This document shows positions 9,045 to 20,094 of a stretch of DNA of 64,000 nt, one piece after another; positions within the stretch are counted from its first letter, which is position 1, and each line of letters begins with the position of its first letter. This DNA is from Alligator mississippiensis (lineage: Eukaryota > Chordata > Crocodylia > Alligatoridae). The stretch lies in the NCBI RefSeq assembly GCF_030867095.1, contig NC_081831.1, positions 48,917,319 through 48,981,318 on the forward strand, read 5' to 3'. The position numbers and the translations under genes are program-made. Below the pieces are notes generated by a model that was not told the origin of the DNA, ran no database searches, and saw nothing but the letters and a program-made list of their open reading frames with translations.

Positions 9045-9296
9045 TTTGGGGCACATCTACATGAGATGCTAACTGCTCAGTAGCCTAATAGTACAGCTCA
9101 GTAGTGCATCACAGCACAAACAGTGCTAATACAGTATTGTGCAGTATTATTTGTAGCATCACTAAAAAGGCATTCACTGGCACTACTACATGGTAACTCC
9201 AGTTACTGTGCATTTATGTAGCTTTTTATCATACAGGTATAAAATTAAATGCATAGTAAGCACTGTGCAGTAACAAACGTGTAGATTTGCCCTTTG
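9045..9296. mobile_element. MITE-like inverted-repeat element
   Basis: About 250 bp with imperfect terminal inverted repeats: left GGGGCACATCTACATG, right GTGTAGATTTGCCC (about 12 of 15 positions pair). The interior is rich in AGTGCA/GTGCAGTA motifs, shared with the element at 39884-40074. No coding capacity. Likely a non-autonomous DNA transposon; superfamily unknown. Confidence 0.45.
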
Positions 9297-10019
9297 TACA
9301 TGGAGGGTAGACTAACTTCTCCCTTCTAAATGTGGTCCCTTCTTGTTCTATGTTTAGAACAATGCAAGAACTCCATCTGGTCTTAGTTCTTGATAGGTTA
9401 GGAAACAATCTTATTAACTTCTGGGATTGTACAAGAGAAGAGTCACATCACTTATCTGTACATAATGGTCCCTTTTATTACTGTGCTGTTTTATGGGAAC
9501 AACAGCAGCTTTTCTTTGTTTTTAAATCTTTTCCATAGCTGCTGTTTGCCTAAATAGCATCGACATTTTATTCCTTCATTTCAATGCTTGGTAGTTCATT
9601 ATATTGCATGGTGGTATTCATCAGTATCGTGGTACTTAAAGTTATGATGAATGAACTCCCACGAGCAGTCAGCTACATACCAACATAGGATTACAAAACT
9701 ATAGTCATTAGCTTCAAGAAGAACAGAATGAAGGCATAACATGGCAAACTTTCAGACATGTTTTCAACATAAATCCTTTTTTAAAGTCCAGCTATTTAGC
9801 ATTCTGAGTATATGGTTACAATTTATTGTTGACTGCAAAAAAACCCAAGATAATTTGTTTAAGGGATAACAATTATCATTCCCTTTTTTTCACCCTTAAG
9901 TATGTGAAAAACTTAAATCTGTAAATGAAACAGAAAAAAAATATATCCATTTAAATTGTATTATAGATTAATGATTGCTACAGTTAAAATTTTGTAACTA
10001 CAGCTAATTCAAACCAAGC
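9297..10019. other. AT-rich sequence, no recognised feature
   Basis: No domain, RNA gene or clear repeat boundary seen. Short open frames only. Confidence 0.4.
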
Positions 10020-10049
10020 GAGCCAATGGAAGTTGCAAAAAGAAGAGTT

Positions 10050-10800
10050 CATGAAACACATGAACCCTGGTTGAGGGTGACGTCCATTATTCTGAACAGC
10101 CTGCCCTCAGAGTCCATCTCTGTGATCTGCTGCTGTATTGCTGCATACCTTTCAAGGTTCCACTGAACCTTTCTACAAGCCCATTGGTCTGGGGGTGGTA
10201 GGCTGTGGTCTTGAGGTGTCTCACCCCACATCACTCCCACAGGCATTTCATCACCTCAGCCGGGAAGTTCCCACCCCTGTCAGTCAGGATCTCAGAAGGA
10301 AAACCCAGCTGAAAGAAGATTTTGGTCAGGGCTTCAGCAAGTACGGGTGTCTTGGTAGAGGTCAAGGCAACTGCCTCCCGGTACTGAGTTGCGAAATTCA
10401 CTAGAGTCAGGATGCATTTCTTTCCTCTACAAGTCTTATGCCTCAGTGGGCCCACAATGTCTAGACTCGCTCTTTTGAAGGGTTGATCAATGATAGGAAG
10501 AGGCTGTAAGGAAGCCTTTCTCTTGTCCCAACTTTTGCCCATCTGATGGCACGTTGACAAGATCTGCAGTAGTCTGTCACATTCTGGGGCAATAAAAGTT
10601 CACCTGCAGCTGCTGTCGTGTCCATTCCCTGCCCACGTGACAAACACAAGGTAAATCATGAGCCACGGAAAACAATTGTTGTCTGAACTTAAGAGGAACT
10701 ACTAGCTGGTGATGGGGCTTCCAGGTCTCACCATGGTTCTTTAGTACCCACGACCAATAGAGGAGTCCTTATCTCAGACCACCTGTTCCCTGGGGTGAAA
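10050..10800 (-). pseudogene. Ty3/gypsy integrase remnant
   Basis: On the minus strand a zinc-binding-like stretch (HD-LPCVCHVGREWTRQQL, FYCP, then a cysteine-rich part; about 10690-10560) leads into a core with LDIVGPL (about 10466), ILTVNFATQYREAV-like central strand and ILTDRGGNF (about 10290-10264), the first two catalytic aspartates of the DDE core. The longest intact piece is 10231-10560. A further frame continues towards 10050 with the WACRKVQWNLERY segment, matching the region around the third catalytic residue only loosely. Stops and shifts separate the parts. Confidence 0.7.
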
Positions 10801-11109
10801 TCTGTCCTTGGCTCCTGAGCCATCCACCAGAGTTCTTCCAAGCTGGGATCCTCTAGAACTTATTGCTTGAACTCCTCTTGCTGTAGCATTTGTAGCACTT
10901 GGTTAAACATTTTTTTTTTTTAGTTTAGTTTAGTTAAATCTAGCACAAATTTAATGATTTGATTTCTGTCTTTTAAAAGGTAGCTGCTTGACTATTCTAT
11001 AATGCTTCCAGTTTGACACAAGTGAATGAACTGGGCATGAGATAGATATGGGCAAGGGGTGAGTTAAGAGTGAATGGGAGTTTGCATGAGAAAAGGAGAG
11101 AGGATGTTT

Positions 11110-12770
11110 CATCGCTTCATAGTTGGTAGGGTCAGAAGGGACCTAAGCAGATCATCAAGTCTGACCCCCTGTCATGACAGGAAAAAGGACTGGGGTCAAA
11201 CGACCCCAGCAAGGTGTTCGTCTAACCTTCTCTTAAAGACCCCCAGGGTAGGAGCCAGCACCACTTCGCCTGGAAGTTGGATCCAGATCCTAGCCGCCCT
11301 GACTGTGAAGTAGCGCCTCCTGATGTCTAGTCTGAATCTACCCTCTGCCAGCTTGTGACCATTATTTCTAGTCACTCCTAGTAGTGCTTGGGGGAACAGG
11401 GATTCCCCCAATGCCTGCTGGTCCCCTCTGACTAGTTTGCAACAGACCACTAGATACCCCCTCAGCCTCCTCTTGTGGAAGCTGAACAGGTTCAGGTCCC
11501 TTAGCCTCTCCTCGTAGGACCTGCCCTGCTGCCCCCTGATCATGTGAGTGGCCCTCCTCTGGACCTGCTCCAAGTTGTCCACATCCCTCCTGAAATGCAG
11601 CGCCCAGAACTGGACACAGTACTCCAACTACTGTCTGACCAGTGTAGCATAGAGGGGGAGGATCACCCCCTTGAACCTGCTTGAGATGCATCTGTGGATG
11701 CATGACAAGGTATGGTTGGCCTTCCTGACTGCATCCCCACACTGTCAGCCCATGTTCATTTTGGCATCAGTAATGATTCCAAGATCCTTTTCTGCCTCTG
11801 CACTGACTAGAAGGGAGTTCCCCAGCCTGTAGGTATGCTGCTGGTTCTTCCTCCCCAGGTACAGCACCTTGTACTTGTCAGTGTTGAAACCCATCCTGTT
11901 CTCATCTGTCCACCCCTGTAACCTGTCTAGGTCCAATTGCAGCTTATTCCTCCCTTCTAGCATGCCCACATTCCCCTACATCTTAGTGTCATCAGCAAAT
12001 TTGAACAGGGTGCTTTTTAACCCCTCGTCCAAGTCACTGATGAAGATGTTGAACAGAGCGGGTCTGAGGACCAAGCCCTGGGGGACCCTACTGCCCACAT
12101 CCCTCCAAGTCAAAAATGACCCATCCACCACCACTCTCTGGGTGCGGCCCTCCAGCCAGTTAGTGACCCATTTGACTGTGTAGGTGTTGACGCCACAGTC
12201 CCCTAGTTTTTTTAATGAGAATGGGGGAGAGACAGTGTTGAAGGCCTTCCTGAAGTCCAGAAAGACTATGTCCACTGCTACCCCTGCATCTAAGGATTTT
12301 GTGACCTGTTCATAGAAGGCCACCAGGTTGGTCTGACAGGATCTGCCTCTAATGAATCCATGTTGGTTGCCCCTAAGCATAACCTCCCCTGCTGGCCCCT
12401 TGTGGACATGCACCAGGATAATTCTCTCAAAAAGCTTACCCAGGAGCAAGGTAAGACTAACTGGCCTATGGTTTCCTGGGTCCTCTTCCTCCCTTTTTTG
12501 AAAATGGGGACCACACTGGCCCTTTTCCAGTCCTCTGGCACCATACCAGAGCACCACGAGTGCTCATAAAGCCGTGCCAGGGGTCCCGCAATGACCTCTG
12601 TCAATTCCCTCAGCTCTCTGGGGTGGAGATCGTCAGGACCAGCTGATTTAAATACATCCAGTCCCTCCAAAAGTTCCCTGACTAGACCCTCACTGACCCT
12701 AGGCCTGGGTGCACCTCCCCTGGGGCCTGAGGGGGTCCAAGCAGATGGGCTGATCCGGTCCCTGCTCAGG
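11110..12770 (-). mobile_element. CR1 LINE, 5'-truncated, minus strand
   Basis: The minus strand encodes the CR1 ORF2 reverse transcriptase from AGPDDLHPRELRE (about 12640) through [23 protein letters not shown] (12000-11980), then the C-terminal part ending RRLDEHLAGVV (11196-11627). Frame changes and a few stops break it into pieces (12557-11976, 11969-11745, 11627-11196). The 3' end near 11110 has the CR1-type CTATGAA motif. It interrupts the Ty3/gypsy remnant, so it inserted later. Confidence 0.9.
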
Positions 12771-12840
12771 GAAATGGAGGCAAAGAATGTAATTGTTTAC
12801 ATAAGCAACAAGGCACCAAATGTGTAAACTACCAGCCAAC

Positions 12841-12905
12841 CTGGGCTTGGGTTTGTTGTTTAGCTTTGATATGACCCAACTCCCCACAGTTGGCTGCCGC
12901 ATGTT
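12841..12905 (-). repeat. Second partial copy of the gypsy nucleocapsid stretch
   Basis: GGGCTTGGGTTTG...TTTAGCTTTG and ...CTCCCCACAGTTGG here match the same strings at about 13866-13925 in the knuckle region of the Ty3/gypsy element, with a short internal gap. It is either a local duplication or a second, separate insertion of the same family. Confidence 0.5.
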
Positions 12906-13448
12906 AATATTGAGCAACTATTGCTAGTAACTACATCTGGTGTCTGTATGCATAAAGTGGTTGTTCTCTGTTTGTGTTTGTTTTTGTGTAATAAAGTGCA
13001 TGGTAATTTGTGTGTGTTTGTATAAATGGTGTGTCAAAACCTCTATGTCTAACTCATGTAATCAATAAATGTGGTATTCTGCCTTATCCCCCTTTATAAA
13101 GTCTTGCTTGTAATTTAAGCAATTGGCAAATTGCCTGGCTAAGCAGTCATTGGGGAGTTCTGGTGCTCATGTAAGGAGTGCACCTTTACCCTTGGGGATG
13201 TCCTCTAATTTCTCCCCCAGAGTCTCGGTTTCCTCCACCACTGACTAAGCAGACTCCTCCCTGGGGCTGTCACTTAACCCAACCTTGATGTCGCTAGTTT
13301 CTTTAGTGGCTGGTGGCCGGTTGCAGTTAGGGGGAGTCTCTCCCTTCTCCTCTGTCTCTGCAGCCAATTGGGTGACTAGGCTCTGTGAAGTTTCCACTCC
13401 TGCCACCTTAGCCTTTCTGCTCTGTTGACAAGTCACCACATTAACATG

Positions 13449-13760
13449 TTAGGGCTCTATGAAGTGGCCCCCCACCCTATACAGGTATTTGAGCTCCATA
13501 ATATTCTGCCTCACCAAAATGGGAACAGGAGCCTCTTCCAGCACTCCTAGTTTTATACACATCCCACAGCCTCTCCACTCGATGGGGAGACGGGTTACTG
13601 GCACCTTGAATAACTGGGGCCCCACCCCTTGTATGGTAAGGGTCCTCCCAGGAACTATATCTGCGGGCAAAAATGAGGTTGGCATTGATTAATGACACAC
13701 TGGCCCATGTCCAGTTCCCCAACAAGGTTTCACCCTTTTACCATTATCTCAGTCTGGTGG
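13449..13760 (-). pseudogene. Ty3/gypsy protease remnant
   Basis: On the minus strand the segment VPGRTLTIQGVG...VPVTRLPIE...CIKLGVLEEAPVPILV (13685-13530) matches the typical C-terminal half of vertebrate Gmr1-like proteases (a GRT-LTI, P-V-R-P, GV-LPV-L pattern). The upstream half with the expected D-x-GAS site lies at about 13735-13690 but is split across two frames (LLG...ASVSLI in one), so the active site is broken by a small indel. A TAA also interrupts one frame near 13690. Confidence 0.55.
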
Positions 13761-13978
13761 GTGGCAGTTACCTCCTCTGGGTTTGTAATCCTGTAGCAAC
13801 AGGTACGTCCCTTAGAGTGGCTCAAGTCTCCCTCCTCACTGCTTATAGCTGTTGCATGGCTGATGGGCTTGGGTTTGCTTTTTAGCTTTGGACAGTTGGG
13901 CCTGATGTGGCCTGGCTCCCCGCAGTTATAGCAACCCTTCTTTTCCAAATTGGGTGGTTTGTCAGAATCTGGGGCCAC
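13730..13978 (-). pseudogene. Gag nucleocapsid with CCHC zinc knuckle
   Basis: An 82-codon frame containing CYNCGEPGHIRPNC, a perfect CX2CX4HX4C RNA-binding knuckle, followed by a basic, proline-containing tail (PKLKSKPKPI). It sits between the SCAN-like capsid segment and the protease on the minus strand, which is where the nucleocapsid of a Ty3/gypsy or retroviral gag belongs. Confidence 0.75.
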
Positions 13979-14119
13979 CTTGCACTCAGCAGGAGGTGGC
14001 CCCCTTTACCCTTTGGGGCCTGGCCCTACCTCCCCCCTCTTTGTGGAACCCTTTCTGTTCCTTCCCAAAGTAGGGAGGCTTTTGGCTCAGCCCCTGTCTA
14101 TTTAGCAACAGCTAATTTT

Positions 14120-14320
14120 TGTAGCTTCCCAGATTGTTTTAGAGCCCCTATCCTTGACAAGGGTTTTAATCTCCTTTGGACATTTGCAATAGAATTGGTC
14201 CAGCACCATAAGCACGTCCACTTTCTCCATGATGGAAGCTTTGGCTCCCTTCTTTCATTTCTGGTATGAGTCCCATAACAGGGCCCTAAATTCGTGCATG
14301 GTCTTTCCAAGCTGGGGATT
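14120..14320 (-). pseudogene. SCAN-like capsid segment of gypsy gag
   Basis: Read on the minus strand in one frame: LMVLDQFYCKCPKEIKTLV then KDRGSKTIWEA (14230-14130), which has the L-x-x-LxQF...PxEI...LVxxRxxx...EA pattern of SCAN domains and of the Gmr1-type capsid C-terminal domain from which SCAN arose. One in-frame TGA lies upstream (near 14265), and a TAA follows shortly. Host SCAN genes normally have a complete 80-90 residue domain followed by zinc-finger exons; none are seen, so this is the transposon gag. Confidence 0.55.
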
Positions 14321-14329
14321 AGTGCCACA

Positions 14330-14700
14330 GAATTTTTCTCCTTTTCTAAAAGTTTCTAACATTTCCCATGAATGTTCAATTTAGGTTAAATCCTTCAATA
14401 TAAGATTTTTTTAAAATCTTTGAAAATAGCATTTTCTAGGGAACCCTATAATATAAATATATAATATAAATAACTAATTAATTCTAACATGCATGAGCTT
14501 CTTTACTCAGGCCAGGTCATTTCTCTTTTCAGGAATATTACTCATTCAATAATGTTTCAGTGATTCAGTGCTTACAGCTCAAAAAACTCATTAATAAATG
14601 GAAAGATAGTCTAATCACTAATTCAGTCCTTCTGATGGCTCAATGAGGACAAAACTTCATTAGCAAATGTTCAGGAATTTCTAGTAACTATCTTATACAT
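14330..14700. other. AT-rich sequence, no recognised feature
   Basis: No coding or structural signal noted. Confidence 0.4.
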
Positions 14701-14704
14701 AGAT

Positions 14705-14935
14705 GACTGGTAGGGGGAGACAGGGGGGTATGTGCCCTCCCCCTCCTGAGATTAGCCACTGCCACCGGCTTCTGCGGGCAGTCGCCACTCACCACCCCAC
14801 TGCCGATGCCACTGATGGCACCAATGCCACTGGCTTCTGTGGGGAATCACCGCTTGCCACCCCACTGCAGACACTGCCACCGACAAACTGTGCCCCCACA
14901 GTTAGGAGGCACCAGTCACCCATGATCTTATAGTA
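14705..14935. repeat. GC-rich repeat with 65-bp duplicated unit
   Basis: GCCACCGGCTTCTG... at 14761 recurs as GCCACTGGCTTCTG... at 14826, an imperfect two-copy tandem of period 65. The right edge GGAGGCACCAGTCACCC also occurs in opposite orientation as GGGCAACTGGTGCCTCC at 16880, suggesting a shared dispersed family. Confidence 0.45.
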
Positions 14936-15119
14936 GCAAATGGAAAATGTTTCTCAGTTTTAACATCAGGCCTTTCTACATGTTATAAGTATTGTGCAAT
15001 TAACTGATATCAGCTATGAGTGCAAAGTAGCTATCATCTCAGAAAAGGTTCAGCCACCTATAAAGGCAAACCTTGAAACTGTCTACTAACTTTATAGCTA
15101 GTTGGTATCTAGCCTTAAT

Positions 15120-16560
15120 TTACCCATGTAGCAGGGTCTTCCCTGTGGTTGGGAGCCCTGTCAGCTGCCTGGAATCACACCAGGCACAGGGATGCACCAT
15201 GACCAGCTTGGTCTGGGAATCCCATAACTGAGGAACTATCAGCCCTAGCAACTGCTGGCTTTGGGTCCTAGCATTGCCCTGAATTTGCAGACACTGGGTC
15301 CTGGCAGCATGTCTCCCAGTGCTAGGACCCAGCTGCACCCAAGGGGTGTAGTTACAATGTCCCAGCCCCAAGGGTTTCAAGCAACTCTGGTGAGACTGCA
15401 GTAGCTATGATTCCCAGCCCTAGGCATGTATGGGGAACCCTTGTGGTTGGGAGCCCCTCAGCTGAAGGGACTTCCAGCTGCAGGAGCTTGCTTCTTGCCA
15501 GTGCAGGAGGAGCTCTAAATTGGGGTCTCCTGCACTGAAAATAAGACACAATGGGATCTAATGCACAATCCCACAACCGTGCCTCCAGCCAAGTACTGTG
15601 TGGACTAGACCTATTCTAGCAGGATTAAATTACATGAACCTCAATATTTCTGAAGAATATTAAGAGTGCCTTCACCCCTGTTCTATGCAGGAAAAGGGAG
15701 AGCTGAGCTTTACCTAGATGTTCTTCTAGCACATTGTAGTTAGTCATTATTGATCATTTCTACCAAGAATTTAAGAACTCAGTTTGAAGTTAAATTACTT
15801 TTTTAAAGATGTGAACCAAATCCCCAAGTCTTTATTTTGCTTATACTTAGGCCTCTGGCACACATTACACTTAAGACATGATTAACCAGTTAATCCTATC
15901 TTAAGTAGATGTTAATGCAATTAATGATGGATAAAGGAATACACCATGAAGCTATTACACAAAATACGTGTAATAACTTAGTGCCTGGTTCCTATCACAC
16001 CATTACTTACATGCGTGGCCAGGTTGATTGGGCCTCCCAGCCTCCTGAGTGCATGGGAGCCCTTGACTCCCATGCAGTCACAAGGCTAAGAGTGCCAGTC
16101 ATCTGATTGCCACTCTTACCCTCGGGGTCCCATCAGAGTCAAGGGCTTCCAATGTGCCCGTAAGACTGGGGACCACAATCACCTTCCACTCCCAGCTGAA
16201 GAGGCACATATGAACTCCACTACACCCCTGCACCTGGGAGCTCTGATTAACTAATCTAGGCTCCCAGCCATAAGGCCATATCATGTGCTCCTGCAGCTAG
16301 GAGCCCCGTCAATTGTTCTGCACTCCCAGTCCCATGGTCACATGGTGGGGCTGACAGATCAATTGATGTCTTCTAGTGGATCAGCTGATGGGGTCCCAGC
16401 CATGTGAGCTTGCTACTTGCTGGTTCAGGAGGAGCCCAGGATCACTGGTAATATGATGTGAAGGCATCTGATGCTTGATCCCAGAAGCCTCAGGGCACTG
16501 CCATGGCTGTGAGTCCTATCAGCTATGGGTCTCACATCTTCAGGCATTTCCTAATTCCCA
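15120..16560. repeat. Degenerate GC-richer repeats with self-complementary segments
   Basis: Repeated phrases such as GGGAGCCC, CCCAGC and TCAGCTG on both strands over 15120-15600 and 16015-16530 suggest old foldback or MITE-type repeats. The edge GCCTCTGGCACACATTACACTTAA (15852, first 20 bp quoted in part) is repeat-like. I cannot define ends, and no gene is visible. Confidence 0.25.
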
Positions 16561-16869
16561 GAATACAGTGTCTCACCTCCCCCCCCCCCCCCAGCAATAA
16601 GGCATGACAGGATCTGATATTTGATCCCACAACCATGCCTTCTGCCACATACTTGTAGCATAGCAGGAAGTGCAATTGTGAGGAGCATGCATCAGATCCC
16701 ATAAGCCTTTACTTGCACATCTGCCAGGAGCCTTATTCCCTATGGCAAGGCTCCCATTAACGTCTATGAGATTCCTGACAGAACAAAAAACAATAGCATA
16801 ATAAAATAGATTAGTTCCCCACAATCTTTTTTCTGTACTGGATAGTATCCATTTCTTTGTTTCTGAGGT

Positions 16870-17065
16870 AATCATTCATGGGCAACTGGTGCCTCCTGAA
16901 TCTGGGGGGGCACCTGCTTGCCGAGTGGAGGGGTCCCCCAGCAGCTGATCTCTGAGTGGGGGAGGGGTCCCCCAGCCCCCCAAAATTCTGGCAGCAAAAC
17001 CAGAAATGCCACCGGCAAAACCGGAAGTGCCACCGGAGGACTGACTCACTTAAACACTCAGGTCC
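16870..17065. repeat. GC-rich dispersed repeat
   Basis: Begins GGGCAACTGGTGCCTCC and contains duplicated GGGGTCCCCCAGC (16930 and 16968) and a doubled CCGGAAGTGCCACCGG-like unit. Related by its edge to the repeat at 14705-14935. No coding content. Confidence 0.35.
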
Positions 17066-18060
17066 AGCTCCATCGTTAAACAGGTAAGTTGCTAACTTCA
17101 TCCATGAAACTTCCATTGCTAATTTCATCCATAAAAGTGGTATCTAAGGACATTAATGAAAATTTTTGATTTTCTCTTCCTGCACAACTTGCCTTTCTGA
17201 GAATGCCACTTGCCCTCTTTTGCAACTAGCATTTCAAGTACTTGCACAATTTCACATTTTTCCATGTGAAATAGAATTGCAGAAGAGAATAAATAACTTG
17301 GTTGGATGTTCTTAAAAAGTAGCCCAAAGCACAATTTAATAGCACCTAAAATTAGCCATCTAAGTTCTATTTACTTGCTTGAAGGGAAGTTAGATGCCTT
17401 GCCTTAGCATATGTTTATGCTGTCACCAAAACAAGCTTTGGAGCATTGCCAAAATATAAATCAAACATGCCTACAACTACACCTATCTAATAATCTGAAG
17501 CCCACAAAATAGGAAGTGTAGATGGCTTGGGAGTGCACCTGAGCAGCTTGGAACTGCCCTGAATATATCCACCTCAGCACCATGCTCAGATTCTCCATTT
17601 CTTGGCAGCACTTGCAGGCTAATTCTGGAGACCATATATATGCAGTCTTAGATACCACTTAAAACATGGATAGGATCTGGTCCTACATGTTTTGGTAAGT
17701 TTATTTTATTTTAATTTTTTGTTCCATGCTTGCCAAGTTTTAAGGGTGCTTACACATACTACTTCATCACATAATAGGAATGCTTATTTTCTCTCTGGAT
17801 ATGGCCCCAAGGACAGTCCTATAAGGCTGTTTCACAATACAGTGATACAGCTACAAAATTGTATACTTTCAATCATCCCTGTTTTTTCAATTGAACAATT
17901 TTATTTAATCAAAAAAAAAAATACAGATGGGATAAATAAACATTCAAAGCAATGCTCCAGTTATTAAGAGGTAAGTATACAACTGGTTTAAATTATCATA
18001 GCTCTATTAGATTCAGAGCTTCAAAAAGAAGGCTGGAAAGGAAACTGGATAATTCCTAAC
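17066..18060. other. AT-rich sequence, no recognised feature
   Basis: Short open frames only, no domain; one A-run near 17910. Nothing else seen. Confidence 0.4.
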
Positions 18061-18870
18061 GTGTGGCTTGGTGGTTTAAGCATTATATGAGAACTAGCAA
18101 ATTGCCCATCAAGAATGACCAGCAGGGCATGGAAACAGAGGCCTGGATGGGGATAAAGGCCCACATCCGGGTCCCCAGTGCCAATGCTGCAGAACCAGAC
18201 CCACTCCACTTCTGCCCCCTGCTGGTCCAGGACTGGGCCCACTCCCCCTACCCTAGCCTGTGTCACTTTGAGGCTGGGCCTGTTCCCACCCCTCCTCCCA
18301 CTGCTTCAGGCCAAGCCAAGCTCTGGACCTCCCCCCACCCTCCCCTTGCTGCTTCAGGGCTGGGCCTGCTCCCCCTACCTTTGCCCCTGCTGCTTTGGGG
18401 CTGGGCCCACTCCACCCCTCCCCACCCATCACTTTGGGGCCAGGGCCAGGCCTGCTTCTGCAACCCCACTTTGGAATGATGGGGGTGTTGGGGGGAAATG
18501 GAGCACTTCCACCCAGCATCCTGTACTGCTGTCACTGCCTGCCAGGGGGATGTAAGCTTGCCCTGCTGTCCCCTCCATCCCCCTTGGTGGGGGTGGGGAA
18601 GGCCAGTGCTGCTGGCCTCGCCTCTCTCCAACCCCACTCCATTGTTGCCGCCTTCAGGAAGTAGGGTTGGGGGGGTGAAGCCAGCACTGCTGGCTTAACC
18701 CCCCCTCCCCAGTCCATCCCCTCTATCCCCACTGTCATAACAATGCACTGCCTCCTGTCTGAATGCTCTTGGAGCACTCTGGCTGCTGAGACAACCAATC
18801 AGAATGTGAATAAACTGTCATGGACAAACAGACAAACTAAGGCTTTATATATAAAGAATATCAGAGAGAT
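18061..18870. repeat. Low-complexity C/G-rich stretch
   Basis: Pro/Gly/Ala-rich open frames on both strands (18178-18555 and 18263-18637 for example) come from CCCACTCC/GGGCTGGGCC-like repeats with an approximate 40-50 bp rhythm (GGGCTGGGCC...GCTGCTT repeated at 18270-18440). AATCAGAATG...GGCTTTATATATAAAG at the right end looks like a repeat terminus. I do not consider these frames genes. Confidence 0.4.
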
Positions 18871-19284
18871 GCAAGTTCTGAATCTCCTCTTGGTAGGAAA
18901 ACCAAAGACCTGGGTCTTCTGCTTCCTAGGCAAGTGACATAACCCACTGGACACTGAGGAGAAAACATAGGGAGATCCTTCTCAGCCAGCATGTAACACA
19001 TATTAGTCATAAATTATTCTTTCCTCCATTCTTTCTTGCACCAGATGCAATTTTGTGACTTACACCTGTCCAATATGAATGTGTATGAAGCCAGATACCT
19101 GCTTGGCCAGTGCACATTCAGTAGCTATGTGGATGCTTACACATCCACACTGTTCATGGAATAGAAACTTTACATCACAAACTGTATGTAAATGTTAAAA
19201 ATGGCAGTTACATGATTTGGTAAATGCCATTTTGGATTTGTCAAGTTAAATCAGATTATGATCTAAATCAGGAGTTGACAGAAC

Positions 19285-19935
19285 AGCAGATCCGGCCAGC
19301 AGTCATACTTCATTTCCCAGCAGCCCCTGCCCATGTGGCTGGGGCCAGTTTGCATGAAGACCGCAGCAGCAGCTGTGCTGTGATAGCACAGGATAAGGGT
19401 TTCATGGAAACTGGCCCCAGCAGCACATGGCAGGGTGGGGAGTTGCTCCACGGCTGGGCTTGGATCTTGCAATGGTGACACCATGGTCCAAAGCCAGGGC
19501 AGAGCCATGATCTGTAGCTCTGGGAAGGGGCATGCAGGCAGTGGGTCACAGCCCTGCCCCAGCTCCTTTCAGTGGGAACTGCACAGTCTGGAGCTAGGAC
19601 AGAGTGGTGATCCACTGCCTGCATGCTGTCACTGATGCAAGAAGCAGGGGCAGAGCTATAACCTGCTGCCTGCACACTCCTGCATAGAACATGCAGAATG
19701 AAAATAATGGCTCTTCCCTGGTTCTGGACCACACTGTCACCACTGCAAATCCCAGCCCCAGAGCAGCTTCCCTCCTTGCCATATGCCCTGCCAGCACTGC
19801 TGGGGATGGTCTCCACACATACCCTGGCCCTGCATTATCACAGTGTGGCTGCTGCTGGGTCCTCCATGGAAACTGATCCAGACCATGTGGGGCCAGGTCT
19901 GCTAGGAAATGGAGTCCACTGCTGATTGAATCAAA
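19285..19935. mobile_element. Foldback (long inverted-repeat) element
   Basis: The left portion (CCAGCAG...CATTTCCCAGCAG...GTGGCTGGGGCC...GCAGCAGCAGC...GTGATAGCACAGG, 19297-19393) pairs with the reverse complement of the right portion (19800-19920: CATTATCACAG...GCTGCTGCTGGG...GGGGCCAGGTCTGCTAGGAAATGG). Arms are about 100 bp or more with mismatches, around a GC-rich centre that also has self-complementary parts. Terminal bases are unclear. No transposase. Similar in style to the element at 52401-53656. Confidence 0.55.
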
Positions 19936-20094
19936 TCCATAGGCTGGATTTTGCCCCCCCGCCCCCTCCCGGATCTAAATAATAAAGTTCTCGTCTGCAC
20001 TGTATGAATCACAAGTTGTAGCACACAGGAATACAGAAGTCATAGTCATTCCTGACACGTAGAGAACAGAGATTATTATATTCTTATCTAAAAT

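Larger units (their letters stand above)
10020..14330 (-). mobile_element. Degraded Ty3/gypsy element, Gmr1-like
   Basis: Read on the minus strand the order is capsid-like segment (14320-14120), CCHC knuckle (about 13935-13893), protease (13760-13449), linker, a CR1 inserted at 12770-11110, then integrase (about 10800-10050). The capsid segment resembles SCAN domains, which are known to derive from the gag of Gmr1-like Ty3/gypsy elements. I see no reverse transcriptase or RNase H motif between protease and integrase; Gmr1 elements have integrase before RT, so the order may be native and the RT part lost beyond 10020. All frames are broken. No LTRs recognised. Confidence 0.6.

Noticed and set aside
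14120-14320. Host SCAN-zinc-finger gene
   Set aside because: Only a short frame-broken SCAN-like piece beside a CCHC knuckle and protease; no zinc-finger array, so it is transposon gag.
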